Assembly: GCA_904063045.1 (NCBI GenBank)
Contig: CAJFCJ010000012.1
Coordinates: 2,108,001-2,172,000 of the forward strand
Length of the DNA: 64,000 nucleotides
Origin: Dimorphilus gyrociliatus
Taxonomy: Eukaryota; Annelida; Polychaeta; Dinophilidae
Reading direction: 5' to 3'
The position numbers and the translations under genes were made by a program. The notes beneath the pieces are model-generated. The model had not been told where the DNA came from. It was given only the letters and a program-made list of their open reading frames with translations, and did no database searches. Shown here piece by piece: positions 1-10,957 of the stretch; position 1 is the first letter of the stretch, and each line of letters starts with the position of its first letter.

Positions 1-236
1 GTTTTCGCATAATTCATCAAATAGAGATAAACTAATTTCTTTAATTCTATATTATCTGTCTGCATACAATTTACGACATCGGCAAAGAGGCCGCTGACAT
101 CTTTTCCTACTGTCATACTGGCAATAACCTTTTTTACGGCCTCTTTCTTTCGTTCCTTCTTATCACTGTTCAATTCAGCCTTTAATTCGAAGATCTCGCC
201 CTTTTTAGTAGTTGTGAAGTATTTGGAGTCCGTCAT
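1..236 (-). CDS. AP2B1: AP-1/AP-2 complex subunit beta (beta-adaptin), first exon, partial
   Basis: Beta-adaptin is the large subunit of clathrin adaptor complexes; it helps recruit clathrin and cargo at the plasma membrane and trans-Golgi network. The minus strand reads from an ATG at 236-234 through 78 codons to the window edge with no stop. It begins [20 protein letters not shown] and continues with the invariant blocks [17 protein letters not shown] and [17 protein letters not shown], the start of the adaptin N-terminal armadillo trunk. Conservation with animal AP-1/AP-2 beta chains is nearly complete. Many invertebrates use one beta chain for both complexes, so the paralogue name is nominal. 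The gene runs off the left edge and is head-to-head with the secreted-protein gene starting at 869. Confidence 0.95.
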   Translation of the reverse strand, partial: MTDSKYFTTTKKGEIFELKAELNSDKKERKKEAVKKVIASMTVGKDVSGLFADVVNCMQTDNIELKKLVYLYLMNYAK

Positions 237-868
237 TTTGTCTGTTGATGTATAATTTTATAGAAGAGATGGAAATTATCAATTTGACAAACGCCCACTT
301 TTATATTAAATTAAAGTGAATCGTCAATTTTTTTACAATATTTAAATGTAAATATTTTTAAGAAGTCGTAAGATTCGAATAAATAACTAATATTCAATTT
401 ATATACCTGCAATCGGCGATTTCTATTAAAATTATTCAAATTCAGTCACGAAATATGGAGACAGCCTTGACCTTCTAGATTCGATTTGTTGTAATTTTGA
501 CCGGTTCCTACAAAATATAGTGGAATATAGAGAAGAAAAAAAACCGGTTGAACCGTAAAAAAAATTTCGTTAATGAATATTTAAACAATTGAAAATATAT
601 GCGAAAAAAATCAATGAAAATTAATTAATTAATTAAAATAGTTAAAATTAAGTAGAACAATTAAAATAAAGGAAAATAAGAGGGAAGGAAGGAGGAGAAG
701 GAAAATAGATAACTGAAAGGAAGAGAAAGAGAGAGGGAGAGAGAGAAAGAGAAGGAGAAGGAGAAAGAAAAAAATCAAAGGGTAAATTAAATAGTTATTC
801 TCTCATTAAGGGTAACATAAATTTGAAATTTAAATAGATGCTATGTTTAAAAAATATCCCTAAAAGGA
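237..868. other. Intergenic region between two divergent genes
   Basis: Spacer of 632 bp between the divergent start codons of the beta-adaptin (minus) and the secreted protein (plus). It must hold both promoters. I see no certain core element. A purine-rich GA/GAA tract lies at about 678-772 and several A-runs are present. Confidence 0.6.
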
Positions 869-2168
869 ATGTTATTGATGTTTTCTTTCGTACTTTCTTC
901 ATATATCCTTCTCATTGAAGTTCAGCAAATTTCTTCTCATTTAATTAATAATTATAAGTCAGTAAGAATCGATAAAAAGGATCCTTTAAAGCAAAATAAA
1001 CATAACTTTCGTAATGTAAATGATCATTGTCTTTGTGTAGATGATGAAAGAATGTCAGGAAAAGGTAAATTTGTAAGTTTATTTATATAATAAGGATATT
1101 TAAATGATTGTATATACTTTATATACTAATATATATATATATATATAGGTTTGTAGCGAAAATATAAATAGGCCTGAACTCGTAGATTACATCCATCCGA
1201 AAACTTGTCAAGACATATCGAATGTTAAATTTATTCATATTCAAGTCTATTGTTATTTCTATGATGATGAATTTTCCGTTGAACTCTTATTAAATAGATT
1301 TGTTCAATTAATTGAAGTGTTCTATTGTGTCAAGGCAAACATTAAGTTCAAAGGTCGAGTTGGTTACGAAAGAGATTTTCTCGTTATTTTACACGAGACA
1401 CTTCGTCTTCCATGCGGTTTACAAGTGTTAGGCAATTTGAATATCACTATTGTCAATAAAAGATTTACTTTATGGGCTGAAGAAGTGGTCGGAAAATTGA
1501 AAGATCAATCCCGATTGGTTGAATTAAATATCCGTGACATAACAGAAGCTTCCCATTGCGAAGGTGTTCAAAGCACTGCCGCCGAGAAATTTCACATTAC
1601 ATTTAATAATAACGACTACCTTAATGGTAGGAATAGATTAGCTATCTACACAAACTTAATAAGTAGGTCGTACGAAGATTCATTAAATAAATATGGAACA
1701 TTAAGATTTGCAAACGAAGCTCATCTACTCCTCGATCTTACGAATACAGACGACGTGTTAACAGCTTTGCAAACGGGTAGGGTCACAAAAAATACTCGTA
1801 ATATTGCATACGTAAAGATTATAGATGTCTCTACTAATCCAATAGGTAAATGGAAAGCTCAGAGATTTTTATTTAAAAGTTGCGCTCAAGTGGCTCTACT
1901 CTACGATTTAGAAAGAATAAAAAAGGCAGGTTCGAGTGTAGGTTTTCTTGTCAATTGTCCCTTGGATAAAAGTCATCCGTTAAAATATGCGGAATTTGAA
2001 GTAGGCGATGGTTCTAAGATATTCGGTACTTGTTGTTCAGGTTTGAATATATTATCAAAGGATGAAGGTATTATTAAAAAATGTGTGACGAAGCATAAAA
2101 AACGATTAGAAATACTTAAAAACAAAGTTTGTCTGGGAAGTGGTGAATATTTATATGAATTATTATAA
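869..2168 (+). CDS. Unrecognised secreted protein, two exons
   Basis: I do not recognise this family. Two exons, 869-1072 and 1149-2168, are joined by a 76-bp intron with a strong GTAAGT donor and an acceptor made almost wholly of alternating TA; the phase is 0/0 and the predicted protein has 407 residues. The N-terminus (MLLMFSFVLSSYILLI, residues 1-16) is hydrophobic like a signal peptide. After it come scattered cysteines (for example HCLCVDD near residue 54 and FGTCC near residue 363) and a long region without low complexity, so a disulphide-bonded extracellular protein is likely. The second exon is open for 339 codons, far beyond chance in such AT-rich DNA. The first ATG after an in-frame stop was chosen as start. 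Function unknown. Confidence 0.75.
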
Positions 2169-3937
2169 AAGGGAAAATATTAGTGTATTAAAGTATATTA
2201 AATGTTGATAATCTCTATTAATAAATAATTTTCAATTAATTAATGAATTAAAGGAAATGGTTGAAATATAGGAGCAATTTCCTATGTTAAGAATTTCATT
2301 TACTGTTAGTAAAGTCATTCACTTTCGGTAATCCAATTAGCGATATATTAAATACTTAACGCCTATTGAATATTCATATTATTATTATTCACTAAATGCT
2401 TCAACCATTCTGAAGATGCTAATTTAGAAGAGAACGATGTAGGAGAGGAGAAAAGTGCTAAATGACGCATATGCGATAGTTTGGCAGAAATTCCAACCTC
2501 TTCATAGTCAATTGACTCCTTCGCGCGGTTGAATTTTCAATAGCGGTAAATACATATCCAAAGTAAAGGTAAGGAACTACCAGTTTATCTAAGTAGTTCT
2601 ATATAATAGAAGCAGTTATATTTGTGAAAGTTTTTGTTTAGAAATCCTTTCGGTAGTGTTTTTCTTTTGAAGGTTCAAAGATGAAATTGACTTTCAAAGA
2701 AGCGCTTTCGTCTTTCAAACGATGGGCATAGATCCGGAAACTTTTGACAAAAAATTGAGAATCTATTTAAATCTTTATCTTCTCTATCTACAATAGGTTG
2801 AATAGTCATTAAGTTACAATTTATAGGCAGATTAAGGACTGAGTAAATATTTTGGGATATTTTAATCTCTTTTCCTGTCCTAATCCAGTTGCTTCTAGGT
2901 GGCGTTACTTTGACAATAATTGTATAAAAGTATAATAATAATAATAATAAAATAATAGTAATACGATTGCGCTATTGTAGAATGAGAATATGATTTTAAA
3001 CGACCCGGAAATAGTTAATGCAGCATTGAATATTTTGATTTTTTTAGCATTCTGAACAGTTTTATTACTTGAATGCATAAGTTCCTTTCTTTTATTGGTG
3101 GAAAGTTGCCAAAGATATAAAGTAGAACGGAAAGGAATAAAAAAAGTTGTGTCAATTTGGCCGTCTGCTTTTTAAGTTATTCTAAGACTTTTTACATAGC
3201 GAGAAACGACAATGTGACGTAAGAACTAAAGAAAGAACACGGCGGATTGTTGTATTTGTAAACGTGTCTCTCTGTTTATTTTATCCTTTTTTAAAGGATA
3301 ATAGGATAGAAAGATGAACGATGGTTTATTTTGACCTCTTTTTTTAAGTTCTACCCTTGCTTTTCAAAAATTTCTTATCTGCTTTCATAAAAGGGAGAGG
3401 AGGGCGTGTCTTAATGAAAATAGGGCGGGATTGACCGAATGTACCCTTCTCATATATCTCAAGTATTATCCTCTCGAAGAAAATTAGGCTGACCGTCTGT
3501 TGTAGAAACTCGAAAGAATTTGTAACAAGATTTCCTCTCCTCTCTACCAATTCATTTCTCATTACAATTGTGCCAATTATGGCTTTTTCATTTGCCGAAG
3601 AGGAAAAGTATGGTTTATTGAGCAATGGAACAAAACAACATAAAGTATAAAGTAAGGATAAGTAGAAGGAAAAAAAGAGAAGGGGTTGTAATAAAAAAAA
3701 TTGCCAACTGACAAGTTCGCCCGTAAACATTCCTTTGTCAGCGAACGCGCCACTTTTACGACGCGTATAATGCTTTAATTAATTCGCAATTCATCACACT
3801 ATTGACCTATGGGCGTTTTTCAATGGCGCTCTAAACAACCAATCAGCTCTTCCCTACAGAAATTCTTCGCGAGCGCTAAAGTCTACTTTCCGCTTTTGAC
3901 ACTAAAGCCTTGATAGACGCTCTTCAAACACCTAACC
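2169..3937. other. Intergenic region with a GC-richer right end
   Basis: No supported gene. An AGGTGGCG core (CTCF-like) lies at 2897-2904 and a short ATA/ATAATA run at about 2931-2960. The last 200 bp are clearly less AT-rich than the rest and look like the promoter of the RFX4-type gene. Confidence 0.5.
3790..3937 (+). promoter_or_regulatory. Putative RFX4 promoter with CCAAT box
   Basis: A locally GC-richer stretch with ACCAATCAGC (CCAAT at 3839-3843), a classic NF-Y-type box, about 95 bp upstream of the proposed first ATG at 3938. That ATG sits in a near-ideal context, AACCATGG. Inference from motif and position only. Confidence 0.4.
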
Positions 3938-5843
3938 ATGGAATCTAACCGGTGTGATTGTGAGTGTTGTTTTCTATAATATTTATTCAATTTAGTGGAT
4001 TTTTTTGAATTAGCCGCCCCCAGATTAATCTTATAAATAAATAAAGCTTTATAATTTTCTCTCTTTCTTCTATTTCACAAGTCTCTCTTCTCTAATCTCA
4101 CCGCCAGTGCCTATCTGTTTATAAATATATATATATATATATTTTCTCTGTTATATGTACGTATCTAATCTCTCTCTATCTGTCTATTGATAGAGATAAA
4201 TTAATTACCATTTTACTAATCCAAAGCGTTGTTTTAGTCAATACTTGAAAAGTTGAAAAGAGCGTCAATTTCAAAATCTAGCGTAAGAATAGTTACGCGA
4301 CTCGTCCACAATATATTCCGTTTTTCTTTATGTTGAAAGCGTTAAAAACGATCAATTCTAATTGCTATGCAATTTTATGCAAATTGAATACATTAGACAT
4401 AAAAAGAAGTTACGTAACTGTCGTTAACCGATAGGAATTATTGTAGGGAAAAGCGGTCCTTATTAAATTGTCGTTATGAATACAAGCGAATAGAGGTAAT
4501 ATTTTAGTCTAGTTTTATTTAAATGCCATATGCCCCCCTTCTCCCCGCTGATAAATATTATCTTGTTATTAATTCTCCAATTAAAATATAGGCCTAATCG
4601 CTAGATTAATTACAATTGATAATAAAAAGAATAGAGAGATATTCAATTAAGAAAAGAAAGTTGAACATTTTGTAAAGAAGATATATATATATATATAAGA
4701 TTAAAAGTAGACTTTCTTTTTTCAACTAATAGTTTATTATAATGTTGTAATAGCGATTACGTAATCGTTCTTATTTAACTCCGATTCTAGTCTCATATAA
4801 AGATTAGGAAGGTTTCTTTCGTTATTTTTTATAGCGTGTAATAAAGTCCGCAGGGACAACTAAGGGTGTTATGTTTAATATTTCCCTTCCGCCTTAGGGA
4901 AAGAAAATTAAATAATATTTGTAATAATAAAAAAAAGAAAAAGCATAAAAGTAAAAATCCCATTGAAATGAACTTGAAGATTTTTTGAACCTAATTTGAA
5001 CTTTTCTTAACCAAGCAGCTGTTGTCATTGTTTTGATTATTGTAGCAGATTTAACTGAATAGGAATAGGATAAATACTCATAAGAGGATTAAATTCTTCT
5101 CCATAATTCTTAATAGCTATATATTATAAAAGGCAAAGATTTTCCCTGATTATATTACTCTTTTGTCGACGTACAGGTCTATTTCTATTCCGTTCATGTT
5201 TACATATTATACGGGTTATGTGGGTGAGAAAATTGGTGAAAATAATCGTAAAAACACTGAAAAAGAAAGAGAAAAAATTGCATAGAAACAGAGTAATAAA
5301 GTTGAAAGATTTGAAGAAAATTTAGCTTCATATTATAGATGAAAGGAAAATACTTGAAAAGCGTACTTGAACGATTGTATACTTTCAAGTATACCAACCC
5401 TTTTGGTTGATGAGTTTAAAGGAAAAACAGATTGCAACCGCCATAATATTTGAATATAGAATTTTCAAGTATTTTATTCTTTATTCATCGAAATTATATA
5501 GGTTACTATCAATATCAAAGTTAAATATCTTAGTTATACTAATAATGTTAATATGATGTAATATGACAATTGGACCGTGTAATTGTTAGTGACATTGATT
5601 TTTGCTCAAACCTAATTCATCTTTTGTGCTTGTAATAGGATGACACCTGTTTCTTCCTTTTTTTTTATATCCCTCCCCATCTTTCTTGCCTCGCCTCTAT
5701 CCGTCCCTTCCTCCAATCCCCACTTTCCCTTTTCTCCTTATGACGTTTATTAATGGTCTGAATGTAAAAAGTGTAATTGATTAGAGTTGCCGCAAGATAT
5801 TACTATTGACAATATACTGTATATATATTAGTGTAAACATATA

Positions 5844-5892
<49 letters not shown>

Positions 5893-6986
5893 AGGCTATA
5901 AAGGTCATTGGCGGTTAAGAAAACGATTTTTGAAAAGACGGAAATAAATGGAACAAAGCGACCGTGAATGGCGGAAGCGGTTTATGAGCGTATCTAATCG
6001 GGCGAAAGGCGATTTCAATGCAGCTGTCCACCATTTAATATCGGCGTGAAATGGCGTTGATAGCGACACGTGTCTTGTTTATACGAGAGATTTTTTTGTA
6101 TTGTCAAGTGTCGCAGGTTCACACCTGTTAATCTCCGTTGAATATATGTGGTTTTATTATATTTATATTATCATCTTTTAAAAGCTTCTCTTAATTTGTA
6201 ATTTTTTACTAATACCTATCATAAAAAATAGATTTAGAGGAATCTTTGGAATTGTAGTTTTATCATTTCTCTCGCTCTCTTTCTCCTTTTCATATTTATT
6301 GATTTTTAGAATTATTTACATTTTTTTCTTTCTTTGTTTTTTTTTTATAAAAAAAACATTTATCAATTTAAGAAACAAATTATAAATCGATAAATAATGA
6401 TATAATTGCGTTAAAAAATTCGTCATTAAAACTTTGGTTATTGTTTAATGACTCGAAAGTTAAATGAAAACAACCGAATTTGTCAGTCTGTCCGTATTCA
6501 TTCCCTTTACTTGCCGAACATTTTTCAAATTGCTTACACTAGGGTTGTATAAAGGGCATATTAGGCCGATTAATAACAATGGTAGAAGAATAAAAAGAGA
6601 GGAAGTGAAGGATAGGGAGGGAGACGGCGAGAGAGAGAGAGAGAGAGACGAAGAAGAAAAAGATGAAAAGATTTTAAGATATAAATGTTTTTTTTATAAC
6701 CACAAGAATTTATTTTTTAAATAAAAGCATATTCAAGAGAAGGAGAGAAGAGAAAGAACGAATGAAAGTAAAGACAGATAATCTTTAATCTTGCTATGAA
6801 AGGGATACAAGAAATATTTGAGAAAGCCTATGTGTTGGCAATATAACACGATTAGCAATGTTTGTTTGACTTTCACACCTATTCTGATCGGTTTTGTTAA
6901 AATCCGAATGACGTTTAATTAAATCATTGCAATATCTTTTCTCTCTTCTTGTTCTTTTCTTTATCAAAGTGATTAAGTGAGTGAAC

Positions 6987-7019
<33 letters not shown>

Positions 7020-8974
7020 GGGTGAAGAAAGAGAGAAAGATAATCTATATTATCCTATTAACATATCTAAAAATAATAAAGAAAAGCAACTAATTATGTC
7101 ATAAATATTGATTTTTCAAACGATGAACTATAGGTAACTTAATATTTTCGTATTTATTGTGATCAATATGATAAATAGCCGATGATTTCTTACACGACCC
7201 ATTCTTATATTTCCGCCACTTTTCGAATTATAAATAAAAATTTTTACTTCTTAGATCTTTGCATTGCAAATTCAAATAAAAAACGGAATGACTGAATGAC
7301 TGAATGACTGAATGATTGATTGATTGATTGAATGAATTAAATGACTAAGAGTGAGAAGATATACGTCTTAAATACATTAGGAATGATAATGAAGAAAGAT
7401 GATATTATGGTTTACAATCATTGAAGTAGATCTAAAACTTCATAACGATTAATCTTTCGAGAAGAGGAAAAAAGTAGGGATAAGGGTTGATTTTGCCTAA
7501 TACGTTTTTATGTTCTTTTATTGTATCGAGTGTTATAAATCATATTTTTGGCTGAGTTCTCTTTCTTCCCTTGACTGTATTGCTTCAAGTGAATAATTTT
7601 AAATGTAAAATGCAATTATCATTGCTATAAGATTATTTCATTACAATCTCTATTAAAACAAAATTCCAAGCGTCTAATTAACGCTGCTTTAATGAATATT
7701 AAACGAATTACACAAATTCCTTTTCCGAAACCTATGGCGCTAACCGAGACTGAACTGTTTTACCGTAAATAAAATGTTTTTTTTTTTCTCCTCTTTAAGA
7801 TCGACGCCCCCATTCGACGCCTTTAACACTAAAATGGTTGGAAGAAAACTACGAATTGGCGGACGGAGTATGCATACCGAGAAGTACGCTCTATGTACAT
7901 TATTTGGATTTTTGTAAAAGGAACGGCTGCCAGCCTGTAAACGCCGCTAGTTTTGGAAAGATAATTCGACAGCAATTCTCAAGGATTACAACCAGGCGTC
8001 TAGGAACTAGGGGTCAATCCAAGTCAGTAATCTCAAACTATGCTTAATAATAAAAGAATCGTAACGTTTTCTTTTATTATTCTAATTTAAGGTACCACTA
8101 TTATGGAATAGCAGTTAAAGAGACGTCATGCTATTTTGAACCGTCATTTTCAAAGCGTCAACCACAGCTAGCGAACACAAACACAAATCAAAATGGGCAT
8201 TGTAAACTTCAACCTGCTAATCAACAAGTTTTAAAACCGCATAATGTTCAACAAACAATGGCGAAAGATAGGCAGAAAACTCTTTTAGCCGAATTTCCAA
8301 CTGTCAGTGAAATGAAGTTACCACATGGTATTGAAAGCGATAAATTAAGTACTCTGTTGATAATGTACAGGACTCATTGTCAACGGGTTGTCGACACAGT
8401 AATTAGAGCCAATTTTGACGATGTTAGGTCTTTTTTGGTTCATTTTTGGCAAGGATTCCCGTCTCATATGGTAGATCTTTTAAAATCTGATTACGTTGTT
8501 ATGGTATTAGCCGTTTGCGACGGCCTAGTGTATCAAAGTTTGGCAAAAATACTTGTACCAACTTTGACCAACCAACTGCCAGAAAGTCTCGTTCAGGCTT
8601 TAGCCAATTTTGCCGATGACTTTGATTCCTGCTTACAATCCGCTTTAAGAGGATTACCTTCAACACTTTGCAGTACGAAATTAGAACGTAAGAATTTTCT
8701 TGAATATAAAGAAAATCTTTTAAATAAACTTTTCCAAACCAATACTATCCTTTCATAGTCGCCGCACGATTCGTTGCCAGCTTAAAGACACGTATAACCC
8801 TTTGTGAACTGTGCCAAGCTGCTAGGGCTATAACCAATAACGGCGAAATAGTTAATCAAATGATGGACGATTGGGCCGATATAGACGTAAGCGCCATCTG
8901 TGAACAAGTATTATGGATGTCAGGGGTGAATTGTAATAGAGAATCCCTAGTCTTTTGTAAGTATTTATTAAGAG

Positions 8975-9031
<57 letters not shown>

Positions 9032-9658
9032 GTTTATTAGAAGCTTTTGTTAGAATGATTTTAATGAAAGCAAACTTTTACAGTGTGCGGAGAATTTGAG
9101 GAGGAGTTGTTAGAGGAACAAGCACCTTTGGAGACGTATGTCAGCTGGTTGGATAATGTTATAGAGAGAACCGTTAAAGAGAACAATCTGTCCCAATTTG
9201 CCTTAGTATGGAATGTTTTTTGTACGAAAGTTTTAAGAGAATTAACTCTGCACTCGGCGCCATCTTTTGGCAGTTTTCATCTTTTACATATATTAGCCGA
9301 CGACTATGTAAAGTATAAGCTAGATAATATAAGAGATGAGAGGAAAATGAAAGATTATAATCAGGCTCTTAAGAGCGGATGTGTACCAGAAAAGTTACTT
9401 CCAATGCCGAAAATAATGGAAAATCCTAATCAGACGAGAGATTGTAATGTCGAATGGCATAATTCGCAATACAATAATCACGAAGTTGATGGAAATCAAG
9501 TTGCCAATACTCAGTGGGTAGATTATGGACATTCAGCATTTTCTATGACCCAAAATATGTTCAATTTTTACGATTATGACCAATGGAATGTTGCAACGGC
9601 GGCACCTACTCCTCCAAGCTGTAGGCACGATGCAGGGGCAGTTTATTGCAGGCCTTAG
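3938..9658 (+). CDS. RFX4: RFX4-type winged-helix transcription factor
   Basis: RFX proteins bind X-box DNA; RFX4 controls ciliary and neural genes in vertebrates. Exons: 3938-3959 (tentative), 7800-8022, 8092-8687, 8759-8956, 9084-9658, giving 537 residues. The second exon holds the DNA-binding domain: [20 protein letters not shown], then [13 protein letters not shown] and [12 protein letters not shown], continuing across the splice into [10 protein letters not shown]. Downstream are the conserved extended-dimerisation regions ([19 protein letters not shown], then [16 protein letters not shown] and [16 protein letters not shown]). The start exon encodes only MESNRCD but has an excellent Kozak context and a phase-1 GTGAGT donor that fits the next exon exactly. 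The C-terminal tail after the dimerisation region is shorter than I recall for vertebrate RFX4. Intron 4 is a 127-bp intron filled with (GA)n. A plus-strand AATAAA lies at 9918-9923. Core exons are near certain; the first exon is not. Confidence 0.93.
5847..5889. repeat. (TA)n microsatellite
   Basis: About 21 uninterrupted TA units, one of the longest TA runs in the window, inside the proposed RFX4 first intron. Confidence 0.9.
5930..6130. promoter_or_regulatory. GC-richer island with three E-boxes
   Basis: This 200-bp block stands out from AT-rich surroundings. It carries CAGCTG (6021-6026), CACGTG (6067-6072) and CACCTG (6122-6127). Such a cluster in the first intron of a neural/ciliary regulator would suit a bHLH-bound enhancer. 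No binding data; inference. Confidence 0.3.
7287..7335. repeat. TGACTGAA / TGATTGAT short tandem repeat
   Basis: Four copies of an 8-bp TGACTGAA-like unit grade into a 4-bp TGAT run. Simple sequence; no function evident. Confidence 0.8.
8979..9028. repeat. (GA)n microsatellite in RFX4 intron 4
   Basis: About 24 GA units occupy some 50 of the 127 bases of the intron between 8956 and 9084, so the tract is transcribed in the sense strand. Confidence 0.95.
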
Positions 9659-9710
9659 AGAAAGTGCTATCACACAATTGTTCGTCTGTAATTATTTTAA
9701 CCACAATTAT

Positions 9711-9741
9711 CACCACCACCACCATCATCATCATCATCGAT
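9711..9741. repeat. CAC/CAT trinucleotide run in RFX4 3' UTR
   Basis: Runs of ACC and ATC/ATC-like triplets about 55 bases past the RFX4 stop codon. It makes a spurious poly-His reading frame that is not a gene. Confidence 0.8.
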
Positions 9742-10019
9742 ACTATATAATCATAAAACGACTGTTTCTTATTATTAATTTGTTTTTTATTTAATAATCA
9801 AAAGAAAGATGAAAAGAAGGAAGTAGAGAAAGAGAAGAAATCAAGCAAGTTGTAAATGTTCAGTTTTGTTTTTTTTTTTGTTTTTATCAAGTTTTTCCCC
9901 AGAGTTTTTGCTCTTAAAATAAAAAACCTACAAAGCAGGTTAGATGCGGAAATAGACGTCCATTGGTTTCAACAGTAAACATTTATTTAATATACTCCAA
10001 TGACAAACTAAGGTTTACT

Positions 10020-10957
10020 TCATCGAATGTAAAGATTTTTTGTAAGAGTTGAAATAATTCTTGGCGCTTCAAAAGTCTCTTGATCGGTTTTTCTTGTTTG
10101 TTGAAACAATTGCGTTAGTATATAATTGACATACGTAAACATTGTCAATACATCATGAGAATTACGGTACTTCTGAAAAGAAAATATTCAATTTTTAACA
10201 AATATAAATGATAATAATTTTAATTGTTACATTAAAAACAAAGATAATAGCTTGTATAAACCATGAACCAGCATTATCATTATTTTGTGATATTCCCCAA
10301 GGCATAAATCCAGGTATAGATGAGTGTGCGTAAACGAAATCTGCCATTGTAGGAATATTTTTTTCATTCAGACTTGAAAGATTCCTTTTTTTTTTTTTAG
10401 GAAATGTATTCCCGTCAGTTTCCTCAACACCAATTTTTATTGCTGGACAGGCTTGAATGATAAATAGTTTAGGTTTTCCGCAAAGTACTGAACAAACATC
10501 TCCCTTTAACAATTCAATTAATTCTTGAATTTCAATAGGACCGTCTGTACCATAGATTGTTTCATTTTGTCCATAAGACAATAAAGCACAGCCAAAGACG
10601 CTAACGGGATTTTTATATTGAGTCTTTACGGATACGTCTTTTAAAATTTGTTTCATTTCCGTTGTAGTCTTATTGTTATGAACTTTCACGTTAAAACCAC
10701 AAGCTCTAAGTTTCATTTTTAGATTGATTTTATCGTACTCCGATTCTTCTCTAGATGGCAATCTTAAATTTTTTTTGAATTCCATATTGTTTATAATGAT
10801 AAAATGCCTGCCATCCTGGCTAGTTCCGTACTCTTCTTCGATAGTTTCAGACCTAAAAATACATTGTGAAAATCGGTTGATGTAAACTAGACCTTCCTCT
10901 GAAAAGTATTAACCTTCGGCGATTAACATCAAAATACTCCTGTTGATGACCCGCCAT
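10020..10957 (-). CDS. Caspase-like protein with catalytic His replaced (pseudocaspase)
   Basis: Caspases are cysteine proteases of apoptosis using a His/Cys dyad. Exons 10957-10914, 10852-10231 and 10172-10020 give 272 residues; introns are 61 and 58 bp. The start MAGHQQEYF leaves a very short prodomain, so the architecture is executioner-like, without CARD or DED. The large-subunit fold is clear: RHFIIINNMEF (30-40), an aligned Arg at 49, then YGTDGPIEIQEL and GKPKLFIIQAC. The small subunit has GSWFIQAI and ends STLTKNLYIR, a typical caspase terminus. The catalytic motif SHG reads SYG (Tyr108), QACRG reads QACPA with Cys150 kept, and the substrate-pocket SWRN-type motif reads PWGI. The first change is one C-to-T step (CAT to TAT). 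By family knowledge it should be inactive or nearly so, perhaps a regulatory decoy. Tail-to-tail with RFX4. Confidence 0.9.

Larger units (their letters stand above)
3960..7799 (+). other. Long proposed first intron of RFX4 with regulatory-like island
   Basis: A 3.8-kb non-coding stretch, long for this window. It holds TA tracts (4680-4696, 5847-5889), a GA tract (6994-7018), an 8-bp TGACTGAA-type repeat (about 7287-7335) and a GC-richer island at about 5930-6130 described separately. Confidence 0.45.

Noticed and set aside
3344-3730. Minus-strand 128-codon open frame with a hydrophobic N-terminus
   Set aside because: About one frame of this length is expected by chance here. Its hydrophobic part comes from a purine-rich strand, it resembles no family, and it overlaps the likely RFX4 promoter. 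No splice or poly(A) support seen.
5949-6050. Short ATG frame beginning [12 protein letters not shown]
   Set aside because: Considered as an RFX4 first exon, but it ends at a stop and has no donor in the phase required by the exon at 7800.
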